Assembly: GCA_910585605.1 (NCBI GenBank)
Contig: CAJUFL010000060.1
Span: forward strand, 1-21,760
Direction of reading: 5' to 3'
Length of the DNA stretch: 21,760 nt
Origin: an uncultured Lachnospiraceae bacterium
GTDB taxonomy: Bacteria; Bacillota; Clostridia; Lachnospirales; Lachnospiraceae
This document shows positions 14,720-21,639 of this stretch, one piece after another. Positions within the stretch are counted from its first letter, which is position 1. The number at the start of each line of letters is the position of its first letter. The notes under the pieces are model-generated. The model was not told the origin of the DNA. It worked only from the letters and a program-made list of their open reading frames with translations, and did no database searches. The position numbers were made by a program, and so were the translations under genes.

Positions 14720-15009
14720 GGGCTGATTAGTATAAGATAATGTAATAAGTTTAAAAAACTATTAATGCAGCAAAAATCTAAAGAAGGCGGGAAAATGCTA
14801 GTGTATATTTTTTACGATATCCTGTTTAATTTATAGGGAATAATGGATATACTTTAGCGTATCATATGCCACATTTTCGGAGAAATTTGATGACCTGCTT
14901 GTGTATCAGTACAATTCATTATATTATAAGTATGTGCCAAATGTTCACGCACGCTTGGCTCGTTGCTCGAAGAAATCAATCAGGAGACAGGAATAATAAT
15001 GGAGGGGAC
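14720..15009 (+). promoter_or_regulatory. Gap before the two-component genes: possible promoter and 13-codon ORF
   Basis: A 290-bp gap. TTTAAT (14825-14830), 17 bp, TATACT (14848-14853) is a moderate promoter candidate for the response regulator operon. Just before it, ATG 14795 with AAGGCGGG upstream opens a 13-codon frame (MLVYIFYDILFNL) that could be a leader peptide or chance. An inverted copy of the dispersed repeat sits at 14936-14969. Confidence 0.35.
14936..14969 (-). repeat. Dispersed repeat, first module only, inverted copy 5
   Basis: On the minus strand it reads CGAGCAACGAGCCAAGCGTG...CATTTGGC, matching the first module of the copies at 8959 and 5664. It is the only copy found in the opposite orientation and lies about 40 bp before the response regulator gene. 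Confidence 0.75.
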
Positions 15010-15741
15010 ATGGATAAAGGGACAATCCTGGTCGTTGAAGACCATAAAGATATCAGTGATATGTTGGCTGCATTTCTTGCTGAACATGGATATGAGGTGG
15101 AATGTGCCTATGATGGACGGGAGGCATCTGCTTTTTTAAAGGAAAAGTCATACACGATTATCCTGATGGATTTAATGCTGCCTTATAAAAGCGGTGACCT
15201 GCTGATAGAGGAGCTTCGTACCCATTCGGATACACCAGTAATCTGTTTGTCTGCAAAGTCGGGAATAGAGACACGGTTAGAGGTGTTAAAAATGGGAGCA
15301 GATGATTATATTTTAAAGCCCTTTGATCTGGATGAGGTTTTAGTGCGGATTGAAGTGGTACTCCGCAGGGGAGGTATCTTAAAGGAACACGGTAAAGAGA
15401 ATGGGAGCAATAGCCCGCTGATTTTATCCTGTGGGGAGCTGAAGCTTTATCTGGAAGAGCACCGGGTGGAATATGAAGGAAAGAATGTTGCACTCACTGC
15501 AAAGGAAATGCAGCTGCTGCAATTATTTCTGGAACATCCGGCAAAGACCTTTACCAAGGAGAATCTTTATGAGTCTGTTTGGCAGAATACATATTGTTAT
15601 GAGGATAATACGATTAATGTTCATCTGAGCAATCTTCGCAATAAGCTGAAAAAAGCTGCCGGTCATAATTATATTGACACGGTCTGGGGAATTGGATACC
15701 GTCTGAAAGGAGAGCAGGAACATGATACTGGTTGTAAGTAG
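15010..15741 (+). CDS. OmpR-family response regulator
   Basis: A 243-residue transcription factor, partner of the kinase encoded next. The receiver domain (about 4-117) has ILVVEDHKD with the acidic pair, phospho-acceptor Asp54 in LMDLMLP, the Thr/Ser-type switch residue in VICLSAKS and Lys103 in ILKPFD. The winged-helix output domain (about 140-238) contains VALTAKEMQLLQLFLEHPAK, NLYESVWQN and NTINVHLSNLRNKLKK, ending DTVWGIGYRL. I chose ATG 15010, directly after GGAGGGG; the frame is open upstream to 14866, but that stretch covers an inverted repeat copy and lacks family similarity. The gene overlaps the kinase start by 20 bp. Likely targets are its own operon and the ABC transporter genes after the kinase; no binding site is obvious. 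Confidence 0.95.
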   Translation: MDKGTILVVEDHKDISDMLAAFLAEHGYEVECAYDGREASAFLKEKSYTIILMDLMLPYKSGDLLIEELRTHSDTPVICLSAKSGIETRLEVLKMGADDYILKPFDLDEVLVRIEVVLRRGGILKEHGKENGSNSPLILSCGELKLYLEEHRVEYEGKNVALTAKEMQLLQLFLEHPAKTFTKENLYESVWQNTYCYEDNTINVHLSNLRNKLKKAAGHNYIDTVWGIGYRLKGEQEHDTGCK

Positions 15742-16657
15742 TGTGTTATTATTACTTATCGCAATCCTTCTATTTGTTTATGTGTTCTTTATAAACCGAC
15801 AGCTGCGGGAGATTTCAGAGGAGCTTTTGCTGACAAGGGATGAGTCGTATAACAGGCAGCTTACGGTTTCCCTGATGAACCGGAATTTGACAAGGCTGGC
15901 AGTGGAGATCAATCGTAATCTGGATTATCAGAAGCAGTTAAAATTAAAGTCAGAACAGGCAGAATTGGAATTAAAGCAGTCCGTTTCCGATATTGCTCAT
16001 GATCTGCGGACTCCTCTGACAGTAATAAAAGGGAATCTGCAAATGCTGAATCAAAGCGGTTTCGTATCGGAATCGGGACGGAAGTATTTAAAAATATGCC
16101 GTGAAAAAACAGATGTTTTAAGGATAATGGTGGATGATTTCTTTGAACTGTCGGTGCTGGAGAGTGATCATACTGTAGCGCAAAAAAAGGCAGTCAATAT
16201 GACCAGTGTTTTAACCCGTTTTATCGTCGATCAGGAAGCTGTAATCCGGGAGCATGGTCTTACCCCGGATATTATAATGCCAGAGAGGGATGTAATTGTA
16301 TCAGCAGATGAAGAAATGCTTAACCGTATGCTTGGAAATTTGCTGAACAATGTAATAAAATATGCAAAAGATTCCTTTCGTTTATCAATGGAGGTTCAGG
16401 AGATTGGGACACAGGCAGTATGCCGTATCATTTTTGCCAACGAGGTAGATTCGGACTGTAGTATTGATGTGGGGCATCTGTTTGACCGCACCTATCGGGG
16501 AAATCAGGCAAGACAGGGTTCCGGTGCCGGACTTGGATTATATATTGTGAAACTGCTGGCAAAAAAGCAGGGGGCCGAAGTTCTGGCAGTGAAGGAAGGG
16601 GATGAATTACAGCTTCTGATGTGTTTTCCGATGGAGCAGCAGCAGACCATAGCGTAG
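15722..16657 (+). CDS. Sensor histidine kinase without an extracellular sensor domain
   Basis: A 311-residue membrane kinase. A single membrane helix at about 2-25 (VVSSVLLLLIAILLFVYVFF) is followed directly by a charged helical linker (about 26-80), with no extracellular loop. The dimerisation and phospho-transfer domain has His93 in SDIAHDLRTPLT. The ATP-binding domain shows the N-box LLNNVIKYA (Asn209, Asn210), an F-box region HLFDRTYRG and the G-box GSGAGLGLYIVK. The kinase family is HPK1-like (HisKA plus HATPase). Kinases this short next to an ABC transporter usually take their signal from the transporter or from within the membrane, as in Bce- and LanFEG-type modules; here that is inference from context. 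A strong terminator follows, so the transporter genes have their own transcript. Confidence 0.94.
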   Translation: MILVVSSVLLLLIAILLFVYVFFINRQLREISEELLLTRDESYNRQLTVSLMNRNLTRLAVEINRNLDYQKQLKLKSEQAELELKQSVSDIAHDLRTPLTVIKGNLQMLNQSGFVSESGRKYLKICREKTDVLRIMVDDFFELSVLESDHTVAQKKAVNMTSVLTRFIVDQEAVIREHGLTPDIIMPERDVIVSADEEMLNRMLGNLLNNVIKYAKDSFRLSMEVQEIGTQAVCRIIFANEVDSDCSIDVGHLFDRTYRGNQARQGSGAGLGLYIVKLLAKKQGAEVLAVKEGDELQLLMCFPMEQQQTIA

Positions 16658-16687
16658 CTGTCTGGGTATTTTTTGAAAAAGGCATAA

Positions 16688-16718
16688 GCCAAGCTGGAAT
16701 GCTTGCATCACAATTGGC
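16688..16718 (+). repeat. Dispersed repeat, degenerate first-module copy 6
   Basis: GCCAAG...ATGCTTGCATCA...TTGGC: same outer stem (GCCAA with TTGGC) and GCTTGCA centre as the copy at 8971-8997, otherwise diverged. It comes directly before the terminator at 16729. Confidence 0.5.
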
Positions 16719-16728
16719 TGCAATAAAG

Positions 16729-16771
16729 GGGAAATTTAGGGAATTTAAGAAATTCTTTAAATTTCCCTTTT
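16729..16771 (+). terminator. Terminator after the histidine kinase gene
   Basis: GGGAAATTTA (16729-16738) pairs with TAAATTTCCC (16758-16767). Inside, GG faces TT and GAATTT pairs with AAATTC over an AAG loop, giving an almost continuous 18-pair stem, followed by TTTT. Confidence 0.8.
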
Positions 16772-16865
16772 ATCATGTGTAATATCAGTTAGGGGCAAAG
16801 ATTTTTTATCCCGGTATCATTATATTTACTGAGATAAAGGATACTATAAGAACAGGAGGAATACG

Positions 16866-17816
16866 ATGTCAGAAGTCATTATTGATGTAAAACGTTTGGA
16901 AAAACAGTATATGAAACAAAAAGCGGTTCATGAAGTTTCTTTCCAGATTAGAGAAGGGATGATCTGTGGACTGATTGGTCCAAATGGTGCCGGAAAGACC
17001 ACTATAATGAAAATGCTGGCAGGGCTGGTGATTCCCACACGTGGGAGTATTTCCATCTATGGGCAAAGCGAAGAAAAGGGATTGGCAAAGTCAAGGAGCC
17101 GCATGAGCTTTATGATTGAAACTCCTTATGCGAAGGAAAAGATGACTGCAAAGGAGAATCTGGAAAAGCAGAGAATTCAAAAGGGAATTCCGGATAAAGG
17201 GCGGATAGATGAAGTGCTTGAAATTGTAGGCTTATCTGATACTGGGAAAAAACAGGTGCGAAATTTCTCCCTTGGTATGCGGCAGCGTTTGGGTATTGCT
17301 AATGCCCTGCTGACCAAGCCGGAGATTATGGTGCTAGATGAACCAGTCAATGGATTAGACCCTGAAGGTATTGTGGAGATTCGTGAATTGCTTTTAAAAC
17401 TGAATCAGGAGGAACATATTACGATTATGATATCCTCCCACATTTTAAGTGAGTTGTCCCTGTTGTGTACGGATTATCTTTTTATTCACCATGGCAGGCT
17501 GATCCAGGCACTGTCCGCAGGGGAGCTTCAGAGACAGTGTAAGGAATATTACCATGTCCACACAGATAATGATGCAATGGCTTTGGCAGTATTACAGGAG
17601 AGGCTCAAGCTTTCCGAGTATGATGTGGAAGAGGATGGAAGCATCCGTATTTATGAGCGGTTAGAGGACGTGAGGGAGATATCAAAAGCATTATATGAGG
17701 GCGGTGTGATTCCGATAGAACTTCACGTGAATGGTGCAAATCTGGAGCAGTATTATATGGATATGGTAGGTGAGCAGGATGTGGAATATAATAAAAGCAC
17801 AAAATTATCAAATTAA
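16866..17816 (+). CDS. ABC transporter ATP-binding protein (bacteriocin/lantibiotic immunity type)
   Basis: The ATPase of an export- or protection-type ABC transporter, 316 residues. Walker A is GPNGAGKT (38-45), the Q-loop region is FMIETPYAKEKMTAKENL, the signature is FSLGMRQRLGIANALL (an LSGGQ variant) and Walker B is IMVLDEPVNGLDPEG, followed by the H-loop SSHILSEL. A C-terminal extension of about 100 residues (from about 215) follows, as in BcrA, NatA and LanF type ATPases of ABC-2 exporters. The ribosome binding site AGGAGGA is 5 nt before the ATG. Its end overlaps the first permease gene, so the two are coupled. With the kinase pair before it and two permeases after it, the set fits a self-protection or peptide-efflux system; the substrate is unknown. 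Confidence 0.94.
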   Translation: MSEVIIDVKRLEKQYMKQKAVHEVSFQIREGMICGLIGPNGAGKTTIMKMLAGLVIPTRGSISIYGQSEEKGLAKSRSRMSFMIETPYAKEKMTAKENLEKQRIQKGIPDKGRIDEVLEIVGLSDTGKKQVRNFSLGMRQRLGIANALLTKPEIMVLDEPVNGLDPEGIVEIRELLLKLNQEEHITIMISSHILSELSLLCTDYLFIHHGRLIQALSAGELQRQCKEYYHVHTDNDAMALAVLQERLKLSEYDVEEDGSIRIYERLEDVREISKALYEGGVIPIELHVNGANLEQYYMDMVGEQDVEYNKSTKLSN

Positions 17817-18567
17817 GAGAGATAACCTGGTTGTATACGGATTTCTGGCAGGTTTGATTATTCCGTTTCTGGGAATGGTCATTGGAGCAGATGGAATGGA
17901 TTTTGATAGTATGAGCGGCAGTGAATATATGGCAGAATCAAGCGGTATATTTCCCATTATGTTAATGCTCCTTGCCTTGGTTCTGGCCTCCAGAGTCTGT
18001 GGCTGGGACAGTGTGGATAAGACTATCAATTATGAGATTATGGCAGGGCATTCCAGAAAAGAGGTCTATTTTGGAAGGATTTGTTCTACGCTGATGTGGA
18101 CATTAACCGGTGGACTGCTTGTGATGGCAGTATCACTGCTTTTTGCTCTGGCGGTGTTTGGCTGGGGAAATCATATGTCTTTGGGGGCGTTAGTTCTCCG
18201 TATTGTGACTGCATTGTTTCCGTTATTCCGGTTGTCTTGTGAATTTATGCTGCTGACATTTTTGCTTCAAAACTGTTATGCGGGACTGGTTTTAGGATTT
18301 GTAATGTTTGATGTGTCTTTATTGACAGTTATAATTTATGAGGGATTTACAGACCGTATACTAACTGTGCAGCTGGCATCATCTAACCTGATGAAATTAT
18401 TTAATTTTAGTAATTACAGCTTCGAATATATTAACGGAGAGGACACTGTTGTGTATGCCGCATCATTAGAGCCTTCCATGTTGATTGGGAGTATTGTTAT
18501 ATCGCTGGCGGTGGGTGTGGTGTGTATTGTAATCGGATACATCGTATTTTACAGGCGGGATATGTAG
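17779..18567 (+). CDS. ABC-2 type transporter permease, first copy
   Basis: A 262-residue integral membrane protein with about six hydrophobic helices, the permease layout of ABC-2 or LanE/LanG-like proteins. Helix 1 is VVYGFLAGLIIPFLGMVIGA. Conserved with the next permease are RVCGWD...TINYEIMAGHSRKEVYF, AVFGWGNH and LFPLFRLSCEFMLLTFLLQN. The gene starts inside the end of the ATPase gene: ATG 17779 follows AGGTGAG by 5 nt, and GTG 17770 is a possible alternative. The NYE-MxGHxRKE segment probably forms the cytoplasmic coupling region. It likely forms a heterodimer with the second permease, powered by the ATPase. Confidence 0.88.
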   Translation: MWNIIKAQNYQIKRDNLVVYGFLAGLIIPFLGMVIGADGMDFDSMSGSEYMAESSGIFPIMLMLLALVLASRVCGWDSVDKTINYEIMAGHSRKEVYFGRICSTLMWTLTGGLLVMAVSLLFALAVFGWGNHMSLGALVLRIVTALFPLFRLSCEFMLLTFLLQNCYAGLVLGFVMFDVSLLTVIIYEGFTDRILTVQLASSNLMKLFNFSNYSFEYINGEDTVVYAASLEPSMLIGSIVISLAVGVVCIVIGYIVFYRRDM

Positions 18568-18661
18568 ATTATGAAAATTAAGGATAGTGTCAATAGGACG
18601 GGAATTGCCCGCATTAAAATTGCTTTGCAATGGCACGTGAGTAGATAATCAATTGCATTGT

Positions 18662-18796
18662 AATTGGTTATAAAAAGCAGATAGGCGTGCAAGCAGGTAA
18701 TCAATTTGTGTGAATAACAAGCCAAGCATAGATACTTGTATATACATTTGGCGACTATCGCATCAGACAAAATCTATAAAACAAAATTAGTTACAA
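18662..18796 (+). repeat. Dispersed intergenic repeat, copy 7 (between the two permease genes)
   Basis: Matches 6629-6757 over its whole length: AATTGGTTATAAAAAGCAG, ATCAATTTGTGTGAATAAC, GCCAAGCATAGATACTTGTA, CATTTGGCGACTATCGCA, then CAGACAAAATCTATAAAAC and AAAATTAGTTACAAGTTGG. It ends 19 nt before the start codon of the second permease. The remainder of the 249-bp gap (18568-18661) contains a weaker CAATTGCATTGTAATTGG stretch that may be part of another copy. Confidence 0.85.
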
Positions 18797-18815
18797 GTTG
18801 GTAGGAGGAAAAAAG

Positions 18816-19610
18816 ATGGGAAATCTGATAAGGGCACAATTATATCAATTGAAAAAAAGCAGTTTAATTGTTGTTGTGTTTATTTGTGTGCTGATTATAG
18901 AGTGTTCCACGTTTGCGGGAGAGGTCTTATATGGTGGCTTTAATGGACAGATAATACAGATTACGGCGGGCAGTTATCTGGCAGGTTCCGGCAGTGAGAT
19001 TATTTTCTGGGCACTGGTTTTTGGCATTGTGCTGACCGGACAGGTCTGCGGCGGGGATTTTCCTGACCAGACAGCAAATTACGAATTGATGAGTGGACAT
19101 CTGAGGAAAGAAGTGTATTACAGCAGGGCAGTCATCAGCCTGATTGGTGGCTTGGCAGGTACTACAGTCTGCATGTCAGTACCGCTTATATTGGCAACGG
19201 CGGTATGTGGATGGGGAAATGAATTGGATTTTCCCGGGGTATTGATACGTCTTCTTCTCTGCCAGTTTCCATTTTTTCGGATTATCTGTGAATTTGTTTT
19301 TTTGACCTATGTGGTTAAGAATCCGTATGTGATTATGGCAGCGGGATTTTTTACATATATACTTGGAGGTTTCATCCCGGAATATGCACCGGGCTGTGAT
19401 TCTGTACTGCTTGGAGTGACGAATCTGATAAAGCTTATGACTTTTCCGGAATGGTCAGCCTATATCATGGTAGATTTGAAGACCATTTCCGTATATGAAA
19501 CGAGACTTGGCATGGGTGATATTCTGGAAACCATTATAGGTTCCCTTGTGATTGGCGGGCTGTTTTTGTGGTTTGGATATCAGTATTTTAAGAAGGATGA
19601 CCTAAAGTAG
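18816..19610 (+). CDS. ABC-2 type transporter permease, second copy
   Basis: A 264-residue permease clearly paralogous to the preceding one: MGNLIRAQLYQLKKSSLIVV opens like the first copy, then QVCGGDFPDQTANYELMSGH, LRKEVYYSR, AVCGWGNE and FPFFRIICEFVFLTYVVKNP match it in the same order. About six membrane helices are predicted. I chose ATG 18816, 6 nt after AGGAGGA, rather than TTG 18798, whose extra codons would translate the ribosome binding site. The two permeases probably arose by tandem duplication and form a heterodimer, as LanE and LanG do. Unlike the ATPase and first permease, which overlap, this gene is set apart by a 249-bp repeat-bearing gap. Confidence 0.88.
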   Translation: MGNLIRAQLYQLKKSSLIVVVFICVLIIECSTFAGEVLYGGFNGQIIQITAGSYLAGSGSEIIFWALVFGIVLTGQVCGGDFPDQTANYELMSGHLRKEVYYSRAVISLIGGLAGTTVCMSVPLILATAVCGWGNELDFPGVLIRLLLCQFPFFRIICEFVFLTYVVKNPYVIMAAGFFTYILGGFIPEYAPGCDSVLLGVTNLIKLMTFPEWSAYIMVDLKTISVYETRLGMGDILETIIGSLVIGGLFLWFGYQYFKKDDLK

Positions 19611-19630
19611 TGTCAAGTGGATTATGAAAA

Positions 19631-19670
19631 TTTACAAGACGAAATTTGTAAAGCAAAATTGGTTACAAGT
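19631..19670 (+). repeat. Dispersed repeat, second module only, copy 8 (upstream of S41 gene)
   Basis: TTTACAA (19631-19637) and TTGTAAA (19646-19652) form a 7-bp hairpin, followed by GCAAAATTGGTTACAAGT. The tail is the same as in the copies before murI and the second permease, while the stem has different bases that still pair. It ends 15 nt before the S41 start codon. Confidence 0.75.
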
Positions 19671-19685
19671 GTAGGAGGTAGCAGA

Positions 19686-21335
19686 ATGAATTATGCAGAT
19701 ATATTTTTGGCAGTTTTAGAACTGGCGTCAGTACTGGGTCTGTATGTACTTGCAGGATATGCCAGGGAGGTTGTTACCACAAAATGGAGAATCTGTTATG
19801 TGGTTCCGGCAATCGTCTGTATGACATTTACAGCATTTTCCGGATTTGAGATTTCCATGCTTGGTGTGTATTTTGGTGCTGTGATTTTACTTGTGGGATT
19901 TTTGAAGGATTCCGTAGAACTGAGACGGTATTCCTGTGCTGTTGCCGGAGTATGTATTATCGCTTCTGTTGTGGTATGTAATGTGAATCCCGGATACCGT
20001 GCACCGGATTATGTGGCAGATTTTAAAGAAGGTTTTGAAATCATGAGGAAGCATTACATATTATTGCAGTATAAAGAGATTGACTGGGACGCCCTGTATG
20101 AGGAATATCTCCCACAGTTCGAAGCGGCAGATAAAGACCATGATGAGGTAAAAAATACACTTTGCTGGCAGTCCTTCTGCCGGGAATTTCATGACGGGCA
20201 TGTAAGTTATGTAATCAGCGAGGATACGGCACAGCGTGCCAATGAACGTATTTTGGGAAATGACTATGGTTTATCTTTGATGACACTGGAAAATGGACAG
20301 ACGGTGGCGGTGAATGTAGAAGAGGTAAGCCAGATAGCGGAAGCGGGAATACGGAACGGAACAGTAATCACAGCATGGGATGGAAAGGGTATAGAAGAGA
20401 TGGAAGCAGACAGGGAGACACCGTTTTCCGGTTATGCCAGCAGAGAGAATGAAATCTTTTATCAGGCATTGCTGGTGGCAGGCTCTGGAGGGGAGTGTGC
20501 TGCAATTACTTATCTGGATGAGAACGGGCAGGAACAGACAATAACAGCCAAGAGGCTTGGGACATATGCTGACAGATTGCAGAATACCTTTGATATTCTA
20601 AATCAGGGTGTAGAGGCTGGGAATCTTTCATGGAGTAATTTGAGTGACAAGACGGTATGCCTTCGGATTAAAACCATGATGTATGACAGTGCTTCTTATG
20701 AGAATGGAGATCACAGCAGGATGAAAGAGGAATTACGGGGCAGATTGTTGGAATTAAGGCAGGAAGGCATAACCGGACTGGTGTTAGACCTGCGAAGCAA
20801 TAGCGGTGGTTCACCGCAGTTTATTATGGCGATTGCAGAATTACTGGCACCGGAGGGCGAACATGACTATGCCTATGACGGTGTGTGGGATGAGGATGCC
20901 AAGGAGTATAAGTTTAATCCAGACACCGGAAATTATGAGGTTGGAAACGGGCTTACCTATGAAGGGGAAAATTTATGGAGGGATGGAAGGATTGTCGTTC
21001 TGGTCAATTCCGAGACAATCAGTGCAGGGGATCATCTTACCCAGATGATGAGCGGGTATGACAATGTAACCATTATGGGATTTACACCCCCCAATGGTTC
21101 TGGACAGGGAGTAGGCGGGATCACATTTTCTAAGGGACAGCTTACTTATTCCGCTGTGCCTGTGCTGAATGAGGACGGTACTATATTTGTTGATTCTGAT
21201 GCCTCCAGAGTATCCCGGATAATGCTGGATAAAAAAATCCCATTTGACAAGAATGCCGTCAGGGCATTATTTGATGAGGGGAGGGATTATATGTTAGAAT
21301 ATGCAGCTGGGTATTTGGAGAAAGGCGGGAAATGA
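19686..21335 (+). CDS. Membrane-anchored S41-type (C-terminal processing) protease-like protein
   Basis: A protein of 549 residues. The first 100 residues hold about four membrane helices (for example IFLAVLELASVLGLYVLAGY and GVYFGAVILLVGFL), so the rest is probably extracellular. A helical tricorn-like N-terminal part (DFKEGFEIMRKHYILLQYKE, then FCREFHDGHVSYV) is followed by a PDZ-like segment (AGIRNGTVITAWDGKGIEEM) and the S41 core: GLVLDLRSNSGGSPQFIMAI, then VLVNSETISAGDHL with the expected nucleophile Ser446. At the place of the usual catalytic Lys (GxxTxGKG) it has PPNGSGQG, Ser472, so a normal Ser-Lys dyad is not present. I chose ATG 19686 after GGAGG; the longer frame from 19617 translates the repeat. 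It follows the permeases and may process a peptide or membrane partner; inactive pseudoprotease is an alternative. Confidence 0.88.
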   Translation: MNYADIFLAVLELASVLGLYVLAGYAREVVTTKWRICYVVPAIVCMTFTAFSGFEISMLGVYFGAVILLVGFLKDSVELRRYSCAVAGVCIIASVVVCNVNPGYRAPDYVADFKEGFEIMRKHYILLQYKEIDWDALYEEYLPQFEAADKDHDEVKNTLCWQSFCREFHDGHVSYVISEDTAQRANERILGNDYGLSLMTLENGQTVAVNVEEVSQIAEAGIRNGTVITAWDGKGIEEMEADRETPFSGYASRENEIFYQALLVAGSGGECAAITYLDENGQEQTITAKRLGTYADRLQNTFDILNQGVEAGNLSWSNLSDKTVCLRIKTMMYDSASYENGDHSRMKEELRGRLLELRQEGITGLVLDLRSNSGGSPQFIMAIAELLAPEGEHDYAYDGVWDEDAKEYKFNPDTGNYEVGNGLTYEGENLWRDGRIVVLVNSETISAGDHLTQMMSGYDNVTIMGFTPPNGSGQGVGGITFSKGQLTYSAVPVLNEDGTIFVDSDASRVSRIMLDKKIPFDKNAVRALFDEGRDYMLEYAAGYLEKGGK

Positions 21336-21345
21336 AAATTGGTTA
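21335..21345 (+). repeat. AAAATTGGTTA word at the end of the S41 gene
   Basis: The same 11 bases that close the second repeat module occur once more, overlapping the S41 stop codon. No other part of the module is visible here, so this may be a remnant or chance. Confidence 0.35.
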
Positions 21346-21372
21346 TCCATCTTCAAAACAGGTTAAGTGAAG

Positions 21373-21426
21373 TCCCTTCAAAGGGCAGCGGATGATATGA
21401 GGCTGTTCTTTGGAGGGATTTTTTGT
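21373..21426 (+). terminator. Terminator after the S41 gene
   Basis: TCCCTTCAAAG-GGCAGC (21373-21389) pairs with GCTGTT-CTTTGGAGGGA (about 21402-21418), followed by TTTTTTG. It closes the transporter-protease operon. Confidence 0.85.
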
Positions 21427-21506
21427 ATGGATATTTTCATCGTGGGAAGGGTTACAGATTGCGGACATAACAGGTTGGAACATCAGGATAGAATTTAGTT
21501 ACTATT

Positions 21507-21552
21507 TGTCGAAATATGTCGAACGACAGGCATGAAAGAGTCCCAGTATAAT
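21507..21552 (+). promoter_or_regulatory. Tandem Spo0A (0A) boxes with promoter
   Basis: TGTCGAA occurs at 21507-21513 and again at 21517-21523, exactly 10 bp apart, so both face the same side of the helix. This is the 0A-box consensus TGNCGAA. TATAAT follows at 21547-21552; with a 17-bp spacer its -35 would be 21524-21529 (CGACAG, poor), right next to the second box, as in promoters activated by phosphorylated Spo0A. A second TATAAT is at 21556-21561. Confidence 0.7.
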
Positions 21553-21639
21553 TGATATAATAATTGTGAATTGTAGTTAGGAGAATGGTAACAGTTTTCA
21601 GCATGCTCAGTTGAAAACAAATGATGAAAGGGGCGGTGA

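Noticed and set aside
5664..19670. Repeats as a CRISPR array
   Set aside because: Copies are far apart, in different gaps, of different lengths and not separated by spacers of constant size.
19617..19685. Longer N-terminus of the S41 protein
   Set aside because: These codons translate the dispersed repeat and the ribosome binding site; ATG 19686 has its own GGAGG.
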